Assembly (NCBI GenBank): GCA_958295665.1
Contig: OY282560.1
Coordinates: 42,223,044-42,287,043 of the forward strand
From: Tipula vernalis
Lineage: Eukaryota > Arthropoda > Insecta > Diptera > Tipulidae
Direction: 5' to 3'
Length of the DNA stretch: 64,000 nt
This document shows positions 46,759 to 58,400 of this stretch, in pieces (the stretch's first letter is position 1; every line of letters begins with the position of its first letter). The position numbers were made by a program, and so were the translations under genes. The notes below the pieces were generated by a model, which was not told the origin of the DNA, searched no databases, and saw only the letters and a program-made list of their open reading frames with translations.

Positions 46759-49700
46759 TCGGAGCACAATTGCAGATTTCGGATTTTTACAGCTCTGAAT
46801 CGGCTGAGCTATAGTAAGGTGATTTTCTTCGAATCGATTTTTCTGTGAAATGTATGGAAATAATCAACCAATTTTAATGCGGTTTGGCATAACAATTACA
46901 AGTCCCGAGACCTATCATTTGAGGTATCAAGAACCGCAATCGGAGCACAATTGCAGATTTCGGATTTTTACAGCTCTGAATCGGCTGAGCTATAGTAAGG
47001 TGATTTTCTTCGAATCGATTTTTCCGTGAAATGAATGGAAATAATCAACCAATTTTAATGCGGTTTGGCAAAACAATTACAAGTCCCGAGACCTATCATT
47101 TGAGGTATCAAGAACCGCAATCGGAGCACAATTGCAGATTTCGGATTTTTACAGCTCTGAATCGGCTGAGCTATAGTAAGGTGATTTTCTTCGAATCGAA
47201 CTTTCTTCGAAATGTATGGTATAGCAATTACAGATTTCATGACCTATCATTTAAGGTGTCAAGAACCGCAATCGGAGCACAATTGCAGATTTCGGATTTT
47301 TACAGCTCTGAATCGGCTGAGCTATAGTAAGGTGATTTTCTTCGAATCGATTTTTCTGTGAAATGTATGGAAATAATCAACCAATTTTAATGCGGTTTGG
47401 CATAACAATTACAAGTCCCGAGACCTATCATTTGAGGTATCAAGAACCGCAATCGGAGCACAATTGCAGATTTCGGATTTTTACAGCTCTGAATCGGCTG
47501 AGCTATAGTACGGTGATTTTCTTCGAATCGATTTTTCCGTGAAATGAATGGAAATAATCAACCAATTTTAATGCGGTTTGGCAAAACAATTACAAGTCCC
47601 GAGACCTATCATTTGAGGTATCAAGAACCGCAATCGGAGCACAATTGCAGATTTCGGATTTTTACAGCTCTGAATCGGCTGAGCTAAAGTAAGGTGATTT
47701 TCTTCGAATCGAACTTTCTTCGAAATGTATGGTATGGCAATTACAGGTTTCATGACCTATCATTTAAGGTGTCAAGAACCGCAATCGGAGCACAATTGCA
47801 GATTTCGGATTTTTACAGCTCTGAATCGGCTGAGCTATAGTAAGGTGATTTTCTTCGAATCGATTTTTCTGTGAAATGTATGGAAATAATCAACCAATTT
47901 TAATGCGGTTTGGCATAACAATTACAAGTCCCGAGACCTATCATTTGAGGTATCAAGAACCGCAATCGGAGCACAATTGCAGATTTCGGATTTTTACAGC
48001 TCTGAATCGGCTGAGCTATAGTAAGGTGATTTTCTTCGAATCGATTTTTCTGTGAAATGTATGGAAATAATCAACCAATTTTAATGCGGTTTGGCATAAC
48101 AATTACAAGTCCCGAGACCTATCATTTGAGGTATCAAGAACCGCAATCGGAGCACAATTGCAGATTTCGGATTTTTACAGCTCTGAATCGGCTGAGCTAA
48201 AGTAAGGTGATTTTCTTCGAATCGAACTTTCTTCGAAATGTATGGTATGGCAATTACAGGTTTCATGACCTATCATTTAAGGTGTCAAGAACCGCAATCG
48301 GAGCACAATTGCAGATTTCGGATTTTTACAGCTCTGAATCGGCTGAGCTATAGTAAGGTGATTTTCTTCGAATCGATTTTTCTGTGAAATGTATGGAAAT
48401 AATCAACCAATTTTAATGCGGTTTGGCATAACAATTACAAGTCCCGAGACCTATCATTTGAGGTATCAAGAACCGCAATCGGAGCACAATTGCAGATTTC
48501 GGATTTTTACAGCTCTGAATCGGCTGAGCTATAGTACGGTGATTTTCTTCGAATCGATTTTTCCGTGAAATGAATGGAAATAATCAACCAATTTTAATGC
48601 GGTTTGGCAAAACAATTACAAGTCCCGAGACCTATCATTTGAGGTATCAAGAACCGCAATCGGAGCACAATTGCAGATTTCGGATTTTTACAGCTCTGAA
48701 TCGGCTGAGCTAAAGTAAGGTGATTTTCTTCGAATCGAACTTTCTTCGAAATGTATGGTATGGCAATTACAGGTTTCATGACCTATCATTTAAGGTGTCA
48801 AGAACCGCAATCGGAGCACAATTGCAGATTTCGGATTTTTACAGCTCTGAATCGGCTGAGCTATAGTAAGGTGATTTTCTTCGAATCGATTTTTCTGTGA
48901 AATGTATGGAAATAATCAACCAATTTTAATGCGGTTTGGCATAACAATTACAAGTCCCGAGACCTATCATTTGAGGTATCAAGAACCGCAATCGGAGCAC
49001 AATTGCAGATTTCGGATTTTTACAGCTCTGAATCGGCTGAGCTATAGTAAGGTGATTTTCTTCGAATCGATTTTTCCGTGAAATGAATGGAAATAATCAA
49101 CCAATTTTAATGCGGTTTGGCAAAACAATTACAAGTCCCGAGACCTATCATTTGAGGTATCAAGAACCGCAATCGGAGCACAATTGCAGATTTCGGATTT
49201 TTACAGCTCTGAATCGGCTGAGCTAAAGTAAGGTGATTTTCTTCGAATCGAACTTTCTTCGAAATGTATGGTATGGCAATTACAGGTTTCATGACCTATC
49301 ATTTAAGGTGTCAAGAACCGCAATCGGAGCACAATTGCAGATTTCGGATTTTTACAGCTCTGAATCGGCTGAGCTATAGTAAGGTGATTTTCTTCGAATC
49401 GATTTTTCTGTGAAATGTATGGAAATAATCAACCAATTTTAATGCGGTTTGGCATAACAATTACAAGTCCCGAGACCTATCATTTGAGGTATCAAGAACC
49501 GCAATCGGAGCACAATTGCAGATTTCGGATTTTTACAGCTCTGAATCGGCTGAGCTATAGTAAGGTGATTTTCTTCGAATCGATTTTTCCGTGAAATGAA
49601 TGGAAATAATCAACCAATTTTAATGCGGTTTGGCAAAACAATTACAAGTCCCGAGACCTATCATTTGAGGTATCAAGAACCGCAATCGGAGCACAATTGC

Positions 49701-49836
49701 AGATTTCGGATTTTTACAGCTCTGAATCGGCTGAGCTATAGTAAGGTGATTTTCTTCGAATCGAACTTTCTTCGAAATGTATGGTATAGCAATTACAGGT
49801 TTCATGACCTATCATTTAAGGTGTCAAGAACCGCAA
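46759..49836 (+). repeat. Six tandem trimers of 513 bp, mixed new and old variants
   Basis: Map: 46759 A, 46940 B, 47121 Ca, 47272 A, 47453 Bx, 47634 Cy, 47785 A, 47966 A, 48147 Cy, 48298 A, 48479 Bx, 48660 Cy, 48811 A, 48992 B, 49173 Cy, 49324 A, 49505 B, 49686 C. The 513-bp period is exact. The second position is B, Bx or A and the third is C, Ca or Cy, so the length pattern is fixed while variants are shuffled within it. Confidence 0.95.
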
Positions 49837-52800
49837 TCGGAGCACAATTGCAGATTTCGGATTTTTACAGCTCTGAATCGGCTGAGCTATAGTAAGGTGA
49901 TTTTCTTCGAATCGAACTTTCTTCGAAATGTATGGTATAGCAATTACAGATTTCATGACCTATCATTTAAGGTGTCAAGAACCGCAATCGGAGCACAATT
50001 GCAGATTTCGGATTTTTACAGCTCTGAATCGGCTGAGCTATAGTAAGGTGATTTTCTTCGAATCGATTTTTCTGTGAAATGTATGGAAATAATCAACCAA
50101 TTTTAATGCGGTTTGGCATAACAATTACAAGTCCCGAGACCTATCATTTGAGGTATCAAGAACCGCAATCGGAGCACAATTGCAGATTTCGGATTTTTAC
50201 AGCTCTGAATCGGCTGAGCTATAGTACGGTGATTTTCTTCGAATCGATTTTTCCGTGAAATGAATGGAAATAATCAACCAATTTTAATGCGGTTTGGCAA
50301 AACAATTACAAGTCCCGAGACCTATCATTTGAGGTATCAAGAACCGCAATCGGAGCACAATTGCAGATTTCGGATTTTTACAGCTCTGAATCGGCTGAGC
50401 TATAGTAAGGTGATTTTCTTCGAATCGAACTTTCTTCGAAATGTATGGTATAGCAATTACAGGTTTCATGACCTATTATTTAAGGTGTCAAGAACCGCAA
50501 TCGGAGCACAATTGCAGATTTCGGATTTTTACAGCTCTGAATCGGCTGAGCTATAGTAAGGTGATTTTCTTCGAATCGAACTTTCTTCGAAATGTATGGT
50601 ATAGCAATTACAGATTTCATGACCTATCATTTAAGGTGTCAAGAACCGCAATCGGAGCACAATTGCAGATTTCGGATTTTTACAGCTCTGAATCGGCTGA
50701 GCTATAGTAAGGTGATTTTCTTCGAATCGATTTTTCTGTGAAATGTATGGAAATAATCAACCAATTTTAATGCGGTTTGGCATAACAATTACAAGTCCCG
50801 AGACCTATCATTTGAGGTATCAAGAACCGCAATCGGAGCACAATTGCAGATTTCGGATTTTTACAGCTCTGAATCGGCTGAGCTAAAGTAAGGTGATTTT
50901 CTTCGAATCGAACTTTCTTCGAAATGTATGGTATGGCAATTACAGGTTTCATGACCTATCATTTAAGGTGTCAAGAACCGCAATCGGAGCACAATTGCAG
51001 ATTTCGGATTTTTACAGCTCTGAATCGGCTGAGCTATAGTAAGGTGATTTTCTTCGAATCGATTTTTCTGTGAAATGTATGGAAATAATCAACCAATTTT
51101 AATGCGGTTTGGCATAACAATTACAAGTCCCGAGACCTATCATTTGAGGTATCAAGAACCGCAATCGGAGCACAATTGCAGATTTCGGATTTTTACAGCT
51201 CTGAATCGGCTGAGCTGTAAGGTGATTTTCTTCGAATCGAACTTTCTTCGAAATGTACGGTATAGCAATTACAGGTCTCGTGACCTATCATTTAAGGTAT
51301 CAAGAACCGCAATCGGAGCACAATTGCAGATTTCGGATTTTTACAGCTCTGAATCGGCTGAGCTATAGTAAGGTGATTTTCTTCGAATCGAACTTTCTTC
51401 GAAATGTATGGTATAGCAATTACAGATTTCATGACCTATCATTTAAGGTGTCAAGAACCGCAATCGGAGCACAATTGCAGATTTCGGATTTTTACAGCTC
51501 TGAATCGGCTGAGCTATAGTAAGGTGATTTTCTTCGAATCGAACTTTCTTCGAAATGTATGGTATAGCAATTACAGATTTCATGACCTATCATTTAAGGT
51601 GTCAAGAACCGCAATCGGAGCACAATTGCAGATTTCGGATTTTTACAGCTCTGAATCGGCTGAGCTATAGTAAGGTGATTTTCTTCGAATCGATTTTTCT
51701 GTGAAATGTATGGAAATAATCAACCAATTTTAATGCGGTTTGGCATAACAATTACAAGTCCCGAGACCTATCATTTGAGGTATCAAGAACCGCAATCGGA
51801 GCACAATTGCAGATTTCGGATTTTTACAGCTCTGAATCGGCTGAGCTATAGTACGGTGATTTTCTTCGAATCGATTTTTCCGTGAAATGAATGGAAATAA
51901 TCAACCAATTTTAATGCGGTTTGGCAAAACAATTACAAGTCCCGAGACCTATCATTTGAGGTATCAAGAACCGCAATCGGAGCACAATTGCAGATTTCGG
52001 ATTTTTACAGCTCTGAATCGGCTGAGCTAAAGTAAGGTGATTTTCTTCGAATCGAACTTTCTTCGAAATGTATGGTATGGCAATTACAGGTTTCATGACC
52101 TATCATTTAAGGTGTCAAGAACCGCAATCGGAGCACAATTGCAGATTTCGGATTTTTACAGCTCTGAATCGGCTGAGCTATAGTAAGGTGATTTTCTTCG
52201 AATCGATTTTTCTGTGAAATGTATGGAAATAATCAACCAATTTTAATGCGGTTTGGCATAACAATTACAAGTCCCGAGACCTATCATTTGAGGTATCAAG
52301 AACCGCAATCGGAGCACAATTGCAGATTTCGGATTTTTACAGCTCTGAATCGGCTGAGCTATAGTAAGGTGATTTTCTTCGAATCGATTTTTCCGTGAAA
52401 TGAATGGAAATAATCAACCAATTTTAATGCGGTTTGGCAAAACAATTACAAGTCCCGAGACCTATCATTTGAGGTATCAAGAACCGCAATCGGAGCACAA
52501 TTGCAGATTTCGGATTTTTACAGCTCTGAATCGGCTGAGCTATAGTAAGGTGATTTTCTTCGAATCGAACTTTCTTCGAAATGTATGGTATAGCAATTAC
52601 AGGTTTCATGACCTATCATTTAAGGTGTCAAGAACCGCAATCGGAGCACAATTGCAGATTTCGGATTTTTACAGCTCTGAATCGGCTGAGCTATAGTAAG
52701 GTGATTTTCTTCGAATCGAACTTTCTTCGAAATGTATGGTATAGCAATTACAGATTTCATGACCTATCATTTAAGGTGTCAAGAACCGCAATCGGAGCAC

Positions 52801-55441
52801 AATTGCAGATTTCGGATTTTTACAGCTCTGAATCGGCTGAGCTATAGTAAGGTGATTTTCTTCGAATCGATTTTTCTGTGAAATGTATGGAAATAATCAA
52901 CCAATTTTAATGCGGTTTGGCATAACAATTACAAGTCCCGAGACCTATCATTTGAGGTATCAAGAACCGCAATCGGAGCACAATTGCAGATTTCGGATTT
53001 TTACAGCTCTGAATCGGCTGAGCTATAGTACGGTGATTTTCTTCGAATCGATTTTTCCGTGAAATGAATGGAAATAATCAACCAATTTTAATGCGGTTTG
53101 GCAAAACAATTACAAGTCCCGAGACCTATCATTTGAGGTATCTAGAACCGCAATCGGAGCACAATTGCAGATTTCGGATTTTTACAGCTCTGAATCGGCT
53201 GAGCTAAAGTAAGGTGATTTTCTTCGAATCGAACTTTCTTCGAAATGTATGGTATGGCAATTACAGGTTTCATGACCTATCATTTAAGGTGTCAAGAACC
53301 GCAATCGGAGCACAATTGCAGATTTCGGATTTTTACAGCTCTGAATCGGCTGAGCTATAGTAAGGTGATTTTCTTCGAATCGATTTTTCTGTGAAATGTA
53401 TGGAAATAATCAACCAATTTTAATGCGGTTTGGCATAACAATTACAAGTCCCGAGACCTATCATTTGAGGTATCAAGAACCGCAATCGGAGCACAATTGC
53501 AGATTTCGGATTTTTACAGCTCTGAATCGGCTGAGCTATAGTACGGTGATTTTCTTCGAATCGATTTTTCCGTGAAATGAATGGAAATAATCAACCAATT
53601 TTAATGCGGTTTGGCAAAACAATTACAAGTCCCGAGACCTATCATTTGAGGTATCAAGAACCGCAATCGGAGCACAATTGCAGATTTCGGATTTTTACAG
53701 CTCTGAATCGGCTGAGCTAAAGTAAGGTGATTTTCTTCGAATCGAACTTTCTTCGAAATGTATGGTATGGCAATTACAGGTTTCATGACCTATCATTTAA
53801 GGTGTCAAGAACCGCAATCGGAGCACAATTGCAGATTTCGGATTTTTACAGCTCTGAATCGGCTGAGCTATAGTAAGGTGATTTTCTTCGAATCGATTTT
53901 TCTGTGAAATGTATGGAAATAATCAACCAATTTTAATGCGGTTTGGCATAACAATTACAAGTCCCGAGACCTATCATTTGAGGTATCAAGAACCGCAATC
54001 GGAGCACAATTGCAGATTTCGGATTTTTACAGCTCTGAATCGGCTGAGCTGTAAGGTGATTTTCTTCGAATCGAACTTTCTTCGAAATGTACGGTATAGC
54101 AATTACAGGTCTCGTGACCTATCATTTAAGGTATCAAGAACCGCAATCGGAGCACAATTGCAGATTTCGGATTTTTACAGCTCTGAATCGGCTGAGCTAT
54201 AGTAAGGTGATTTTCTTCGAATCGAACTTTCTTCGAAATGTATGGTATGGCAATTACAGGTTTCATGACCTATCATTTAAGGTGTCAAGAACCGCAATCG
54301 GAGCACAATTGCAGATTTCGGATTTTTACAGCTCTGAATCGGCTGAGCTATAGTAAGGTGATTTTCTTCGAATCGATTTTTCTGTGAAATGTATGGAAAT
54401 AATCAACCAATTTTAATGCGGTTTGGCATAACAATTACAAGTCCCGAGACCTATCATTTGAGGTATCAAGAACCGCAATCGGAGCACAATTGCAGATTTC
54501 GGATTTTTACAGCTCTGAATCGGCTGAGCTGTAAGGTGATTTTCTTCGAATCGAACTTTCTTCGAAATGTACGGTATAGCAATTACAGGTCTCGTGACCT
54601 ATCATTTAAGGTATCAAGAACCGCAATCGGAGCACAATTGCAGATTTCGGATTTTTACAGCTCTGAATCGGCTGAGCTATAGTAAGGTGATTTTCTTCGA
54701 ATCGAACTTTCTTCGAAATGTATGGTATGGCAATTACAGGTTTCATGACCTATCATTTAAGGTGTCAAGAACCGCAATCGGAGCACAATTGCAGATTTCG
54801 GATTTTTACAGCTCTGAATCGGCTGAGCTAAAGTAAGGTGATTTTCTTCGAATCGAACTTTCTTCGAAATGTATGGTATGGCAATTACAGGTTTCATGAC
54901 CTATCATTTAAGGTGTCAAGAACCGCAATCGGAGCACAATTGCAGATTTCGGATTTTTACAGCTCTGAATCGGCTGAGCTATAGTAAGGTGATTTTCTTC
55001 GAATCGATTTTTCTGTGAAATGTATGGAAATAATCAACCAATTTTAATGCGGTTTGGCATAACAATTACAAGTCCCATAACCTATCATTTGAGGTATCAA
55101 GAACCGCAATCGGAGCACAATTGCAGATTTCGGATTTTTACAGCTCTGAATCGGCTGAGCTATAGTACGGTGATTTTCTTCGAATCGATTTTTCCGTGAA
55201 ATGAATGGAAATAATCAACCAATTTTAATGCGGTTTGGCAAAACAATTACAAGTCCCGAGACCTATCATTTGAGGTATCAAGAACCGCAATCGGAGCACA
55301 ATTGCAGATTTCGGATTTTTACAGCTCTGAATCGGCTGAGCTAAAGTAAGGTGATTTTCTTCGAATCGAACTTTCTTCGAAATGTATGGTATGGCAATTA
55401 CAGGTTTCATGACCTATCATTTAAGGTGTCAAGAACCGCAA
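49837..55441 (+). repeat. New-subfamily segment with Bx-Cy trimers and D-Cg units
   Basis: Map: 49837 Ca, 49988 A, 50169 Bx, 50350 C, 50501 Ca, 50652 A, 50833 Cy, 50984 A, 51165 D, 51313 Ca, 51464 Ca, 51615 A, 51796 Bx, 51977 Cy, 52128 A, 52309 B, 52490 C, 52641 Ca, 52792 A, 52973 Bx, 53154 Cy, 53305 A, 53486 Bx, 53667 Cy, 53818 A, 53999 D, 54147 Cg, 54298 A, 54479 D, 54627 Cg, 54778 Cy, 54929 A, 55110 Bx, 55291 Cy. A-D-Cg (480 bp) is duplicated at 53818 and 54298. D followed by a short monomer occurs only here. The A at 54929 has a private tcccataacc. Confidence 0.92.
54147..54297 (+). repeat. Variant monomer Cg (example)
   Basis: Cg is class C with ggtatggcaatt but the ordinary gctatagtaagg, so it is intermediate between C and Cy. 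It is found at 54147 and 54627, both directly after D. It suggests the order of change C to Cg to Cy, or a C/Cy recombinant. Confidence 0.85.
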
Positions 55442-55474
55442 TCGGAGCACAATCGGAGGTATCAAGAACCGCAA
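55442..55474 (+). repeat. 33-bp truncated monomer stub
   Basis: Between a complete Cy and a complete D lies a 33-bp unit. It starts tcggagcacaa, like any monomer, then passes through tcgg directly to aggtatcaagaaccgcaa, the end of an A, B or D type monomer. It keeps about 11 bp of the head and 18 bp of the tail and lacks the CAATTG site. It is the only unit of this kind in the window. It looks like a large internal deletion of one monomer, or a small tandem duplication of the junction region. Confidence 0.9.
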
Positions 55475-58400
55475 TCGGAGCACAATTGCAGATTTCGGAT
55501 TTTTACAGCTCTGAATCGGCTGAGCTGTAAGGTGATTTTCTTCGAATCGAACTTTCTTCGAAATGTACGGTATAGCAATTACAGGTCTCGTGACCTATCA
55601 TTTAAGGTATCAAGAACCGCAATCGGAGCACAATTGCAGATTTCGGATTTTTACAGCTCTGAATCGGCTGAGCTATAGTAAGGTGATTTTCTTCGAATCG
55701 ATTTTTCCGTGAAATGAATGGAAATAATCAACCAATTTTAATGCGGTTTGGCAAAACAATTACAAGTCCCGAGACCTATCATTTGAGGTATCAAGAACCG
55801 CAATCGGAGCACAATTGCAGATTTCGGATTTTTACAGCTCTGAATCGGCTGAGCTATAGTAAGGTGATTTTCTTCGAATCGAACTTTCTTCGAAATGTAT
55901 GGTATAGCAATTACAGGTTTCATGACCTATCATTTAAGGTGTCAAGAACCGCAATCGGAGCACAATTGCAGATTTCGGATTTTTACAGCTCTGAATCGGC
56001 TGAGCTATAGTAAGGTGATTTTCTTCGAATCGATTTTTCTGTGAAATGTATGGAAATAATCAACCAATTTTAATGCGGTTTGGCATAACAATTACAAGTC
56101 CCGAGACCTATCATTTGAGGTATCAAGAACCGCAATCGGAGCACAATTGCAGATTTCGGATTTTTACAGCTCTGAATCGGCTGAGCTATAGTAAGGTGAT
56201 TTTCTTCGAATCGATTTTTCCGTGAAATGAATGGAAATAATCAACCAATTTTAATGCGGTTTGGCAAAACAATTACAAGTCCCGAGACCTATCATTTGAG
56301 GTATCAAGAACCGCAATCGGAGCACAATTGCAGATTTCGGATTTTTACAGCTCTGAATCGGCTGAGCTATAGTAAGGTGATTTTCTTCGAATCGATTTTT
56401 CTGTGAAATGTATGGAAATAATCAACCAATTTTAATGCGGTTTGGCATAACAATTACAAGTCCCGAGACCTATCATTTGAGGTATCAAGAACCGCAATCG
56501 GAGCACAATTGCAGATTTCGGATTTTTACAGCTCTGAATCGGCTGAGCTATAGTAAGGTGATTTTCTTCGAATCGATTTTTCCGTGAAATGAATGGAAAT
56601 AATCAACCAATTTTAATGCGGTTTGGCAAAACAATTACAAGTCCCGAGACCTATCATTTGAGGTATCAAGAACCGCAATCGGAGCACAATTGCAGATTTC
56701 GGATTTTTACAGCTCTGAATCGGCTGAGCTATAGTAAGGTGATTTTCTTCGAATCGAACTTTCTTCGAAATGTATGGTATAGCAATTACAGGTTTCATGA
56801 CCTATCATTTAAGGTGTCAAGAACCGCAATCGGAGCACAATTGCAGATTTCGGATTTTTACAGCTCTGAATCGGCTGAGCTATAGTAAGGTGATTTTCTT
56901 CGAATCGAACTTTCTTCGAAATGTATGGTATAGCAATTACAGATTTCATGACCTATCATTTAAGGTGTCAAGAACCGCAATCGGAGCACAATTGCAGATT
57001 TCGGATTTTTACAGCTCTGAATCGGCTGAGCTATAGTAAGGTGATTTTCTTCGAATCGATTTTTCTGTGAAATGTATGGAAATAATCAACCAATTTTAAT
57101 GCGGTTTGGCATAACAATTACAAGTCCCGAGACCTATCATTTGAGGTATCAAGAACCGCAATCGGAGCACAATTGCAGATTTCGGATTTTTACAGCTCTG
57201 AATCGGCTGAGCTATAGTAAGGTGATTTTCTTCGAATCGATTTTTCCGTGAAATGAATGGAAATAATCAACCAATTTTAATGCGGTTTGGCAAAACAATT
57301 ACAAGTCCCGAGACCTATCATTTGAGGTATCAAGAACCGCAATCGGAGCACAATTGCAGATTTCGGATTTTTACAGCTCTGAATCGGCTGAGCTATAGTA
57401 AGGTGATTTTCTTCGAATCGAACTTTCTTCGAAATGTATGGTATAGCAATTACAGGTTTCATGACCTATCATTTAAGGTGTCAAGAACCGCAATCGGAGC
57501 ACAATTGCAGATTTCGGATTTTTACAGCTCTGAATCGGCTGAGCTATAGTAAGGTGATTTTCTTCGAATCGAACTTTCTTCGAAATGTATGGTATAGCAA
57601 TTACAGATTTCATGACCTATCATTTAAGGTGTCAAGAACCGCAATCGGAGCACAATTGCAGATTTCGGATTTTTACAGCTCTGAATCGGCTGAGCTATAG
57701 TAAGGTGATTTTCTTCGAATCGATTTTTCTGTGAAATGTATGGAAATAATCAACCAATTTTAATGCGGTTTGGCATAACAATTACAAGTCCCGAGACCTA
57801 TCATTTGAGGTATCAAGAACCGCAATCGGAGCACAATTGCAGATTTCGGATTTTTACAGCTCTGAATCGGCTGAGCTATAGTACGGTGATTTTCTTCGAA
57901 TCGATTTTTCCGTGAAATGAATGGAAATAATCAACCAATTTTAATGCGGTTTGGCAAAACAATTACAAGTCCCGAGACCTATCATTTGAGGTATCAAGAA
58001 CCGCAATCGGAGCACAATTGCAGATTTCGGATTTTTACAGCTCTGAATCGGCTGAGCTAAAGTAAGGTGATTTTCTTCGAATCGAACTTTCTTCGAAATG
58101 TATGGTATGGCAATTACAGGTTTCATGACCTATAATTTAAGGTGTCAAGAACCGCAATCGGAGCACAATTGCAGATTTCGGATTTTTACAGCTCTGAATC
58201 GGCTGAGCTATAGTAAGGTGATTTTCTTCGAATCGATTTTTCTGTGAAATGTATGGAAATAATCAACCAATTTTAATGCGGTTTGGCATAACAATTACAA
58301 GTCCCGAGACCTATCATTTGAGGTATCAAGAACCGCAATCGGAGCACAATTGCAGATTTCGGATTTTTACAGCTCTGAATCGGCTGAGCTGTAAGGTGAT

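Larger units (their letters stand above)
45280..46939 (+). repeat. 1,660-bp ten-monomer block, copy 1 of 2 (new subfamily)
   Basis: Map: 45280 B, 45461 C, 45612 Ca, 45763 A, 45944 Bx, 46125 C, 46276 Ca (also tatggc), 46427 A, 46608 Cy, 46759 A. It holds the first appearances of Ca, Bx and Cy. The same order recurs at 49505-51164, offset by 4,225 bp. Confidence 0.92.

Noticed and set aside
43560..49836. 513 bp = 3 x 171 as a link to primate alpha satellite
   Set aside because: The average is a coincidence of 181+181+151. The sequence shows no resemblance to alpha satellite.
55382..55678. Open frame with an apparent internal duplication of about 11 residues
   Set aside because: The duplication is the 33-bp monomer stub read in frame. 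It is a repeat-structure event, not a protein feature.
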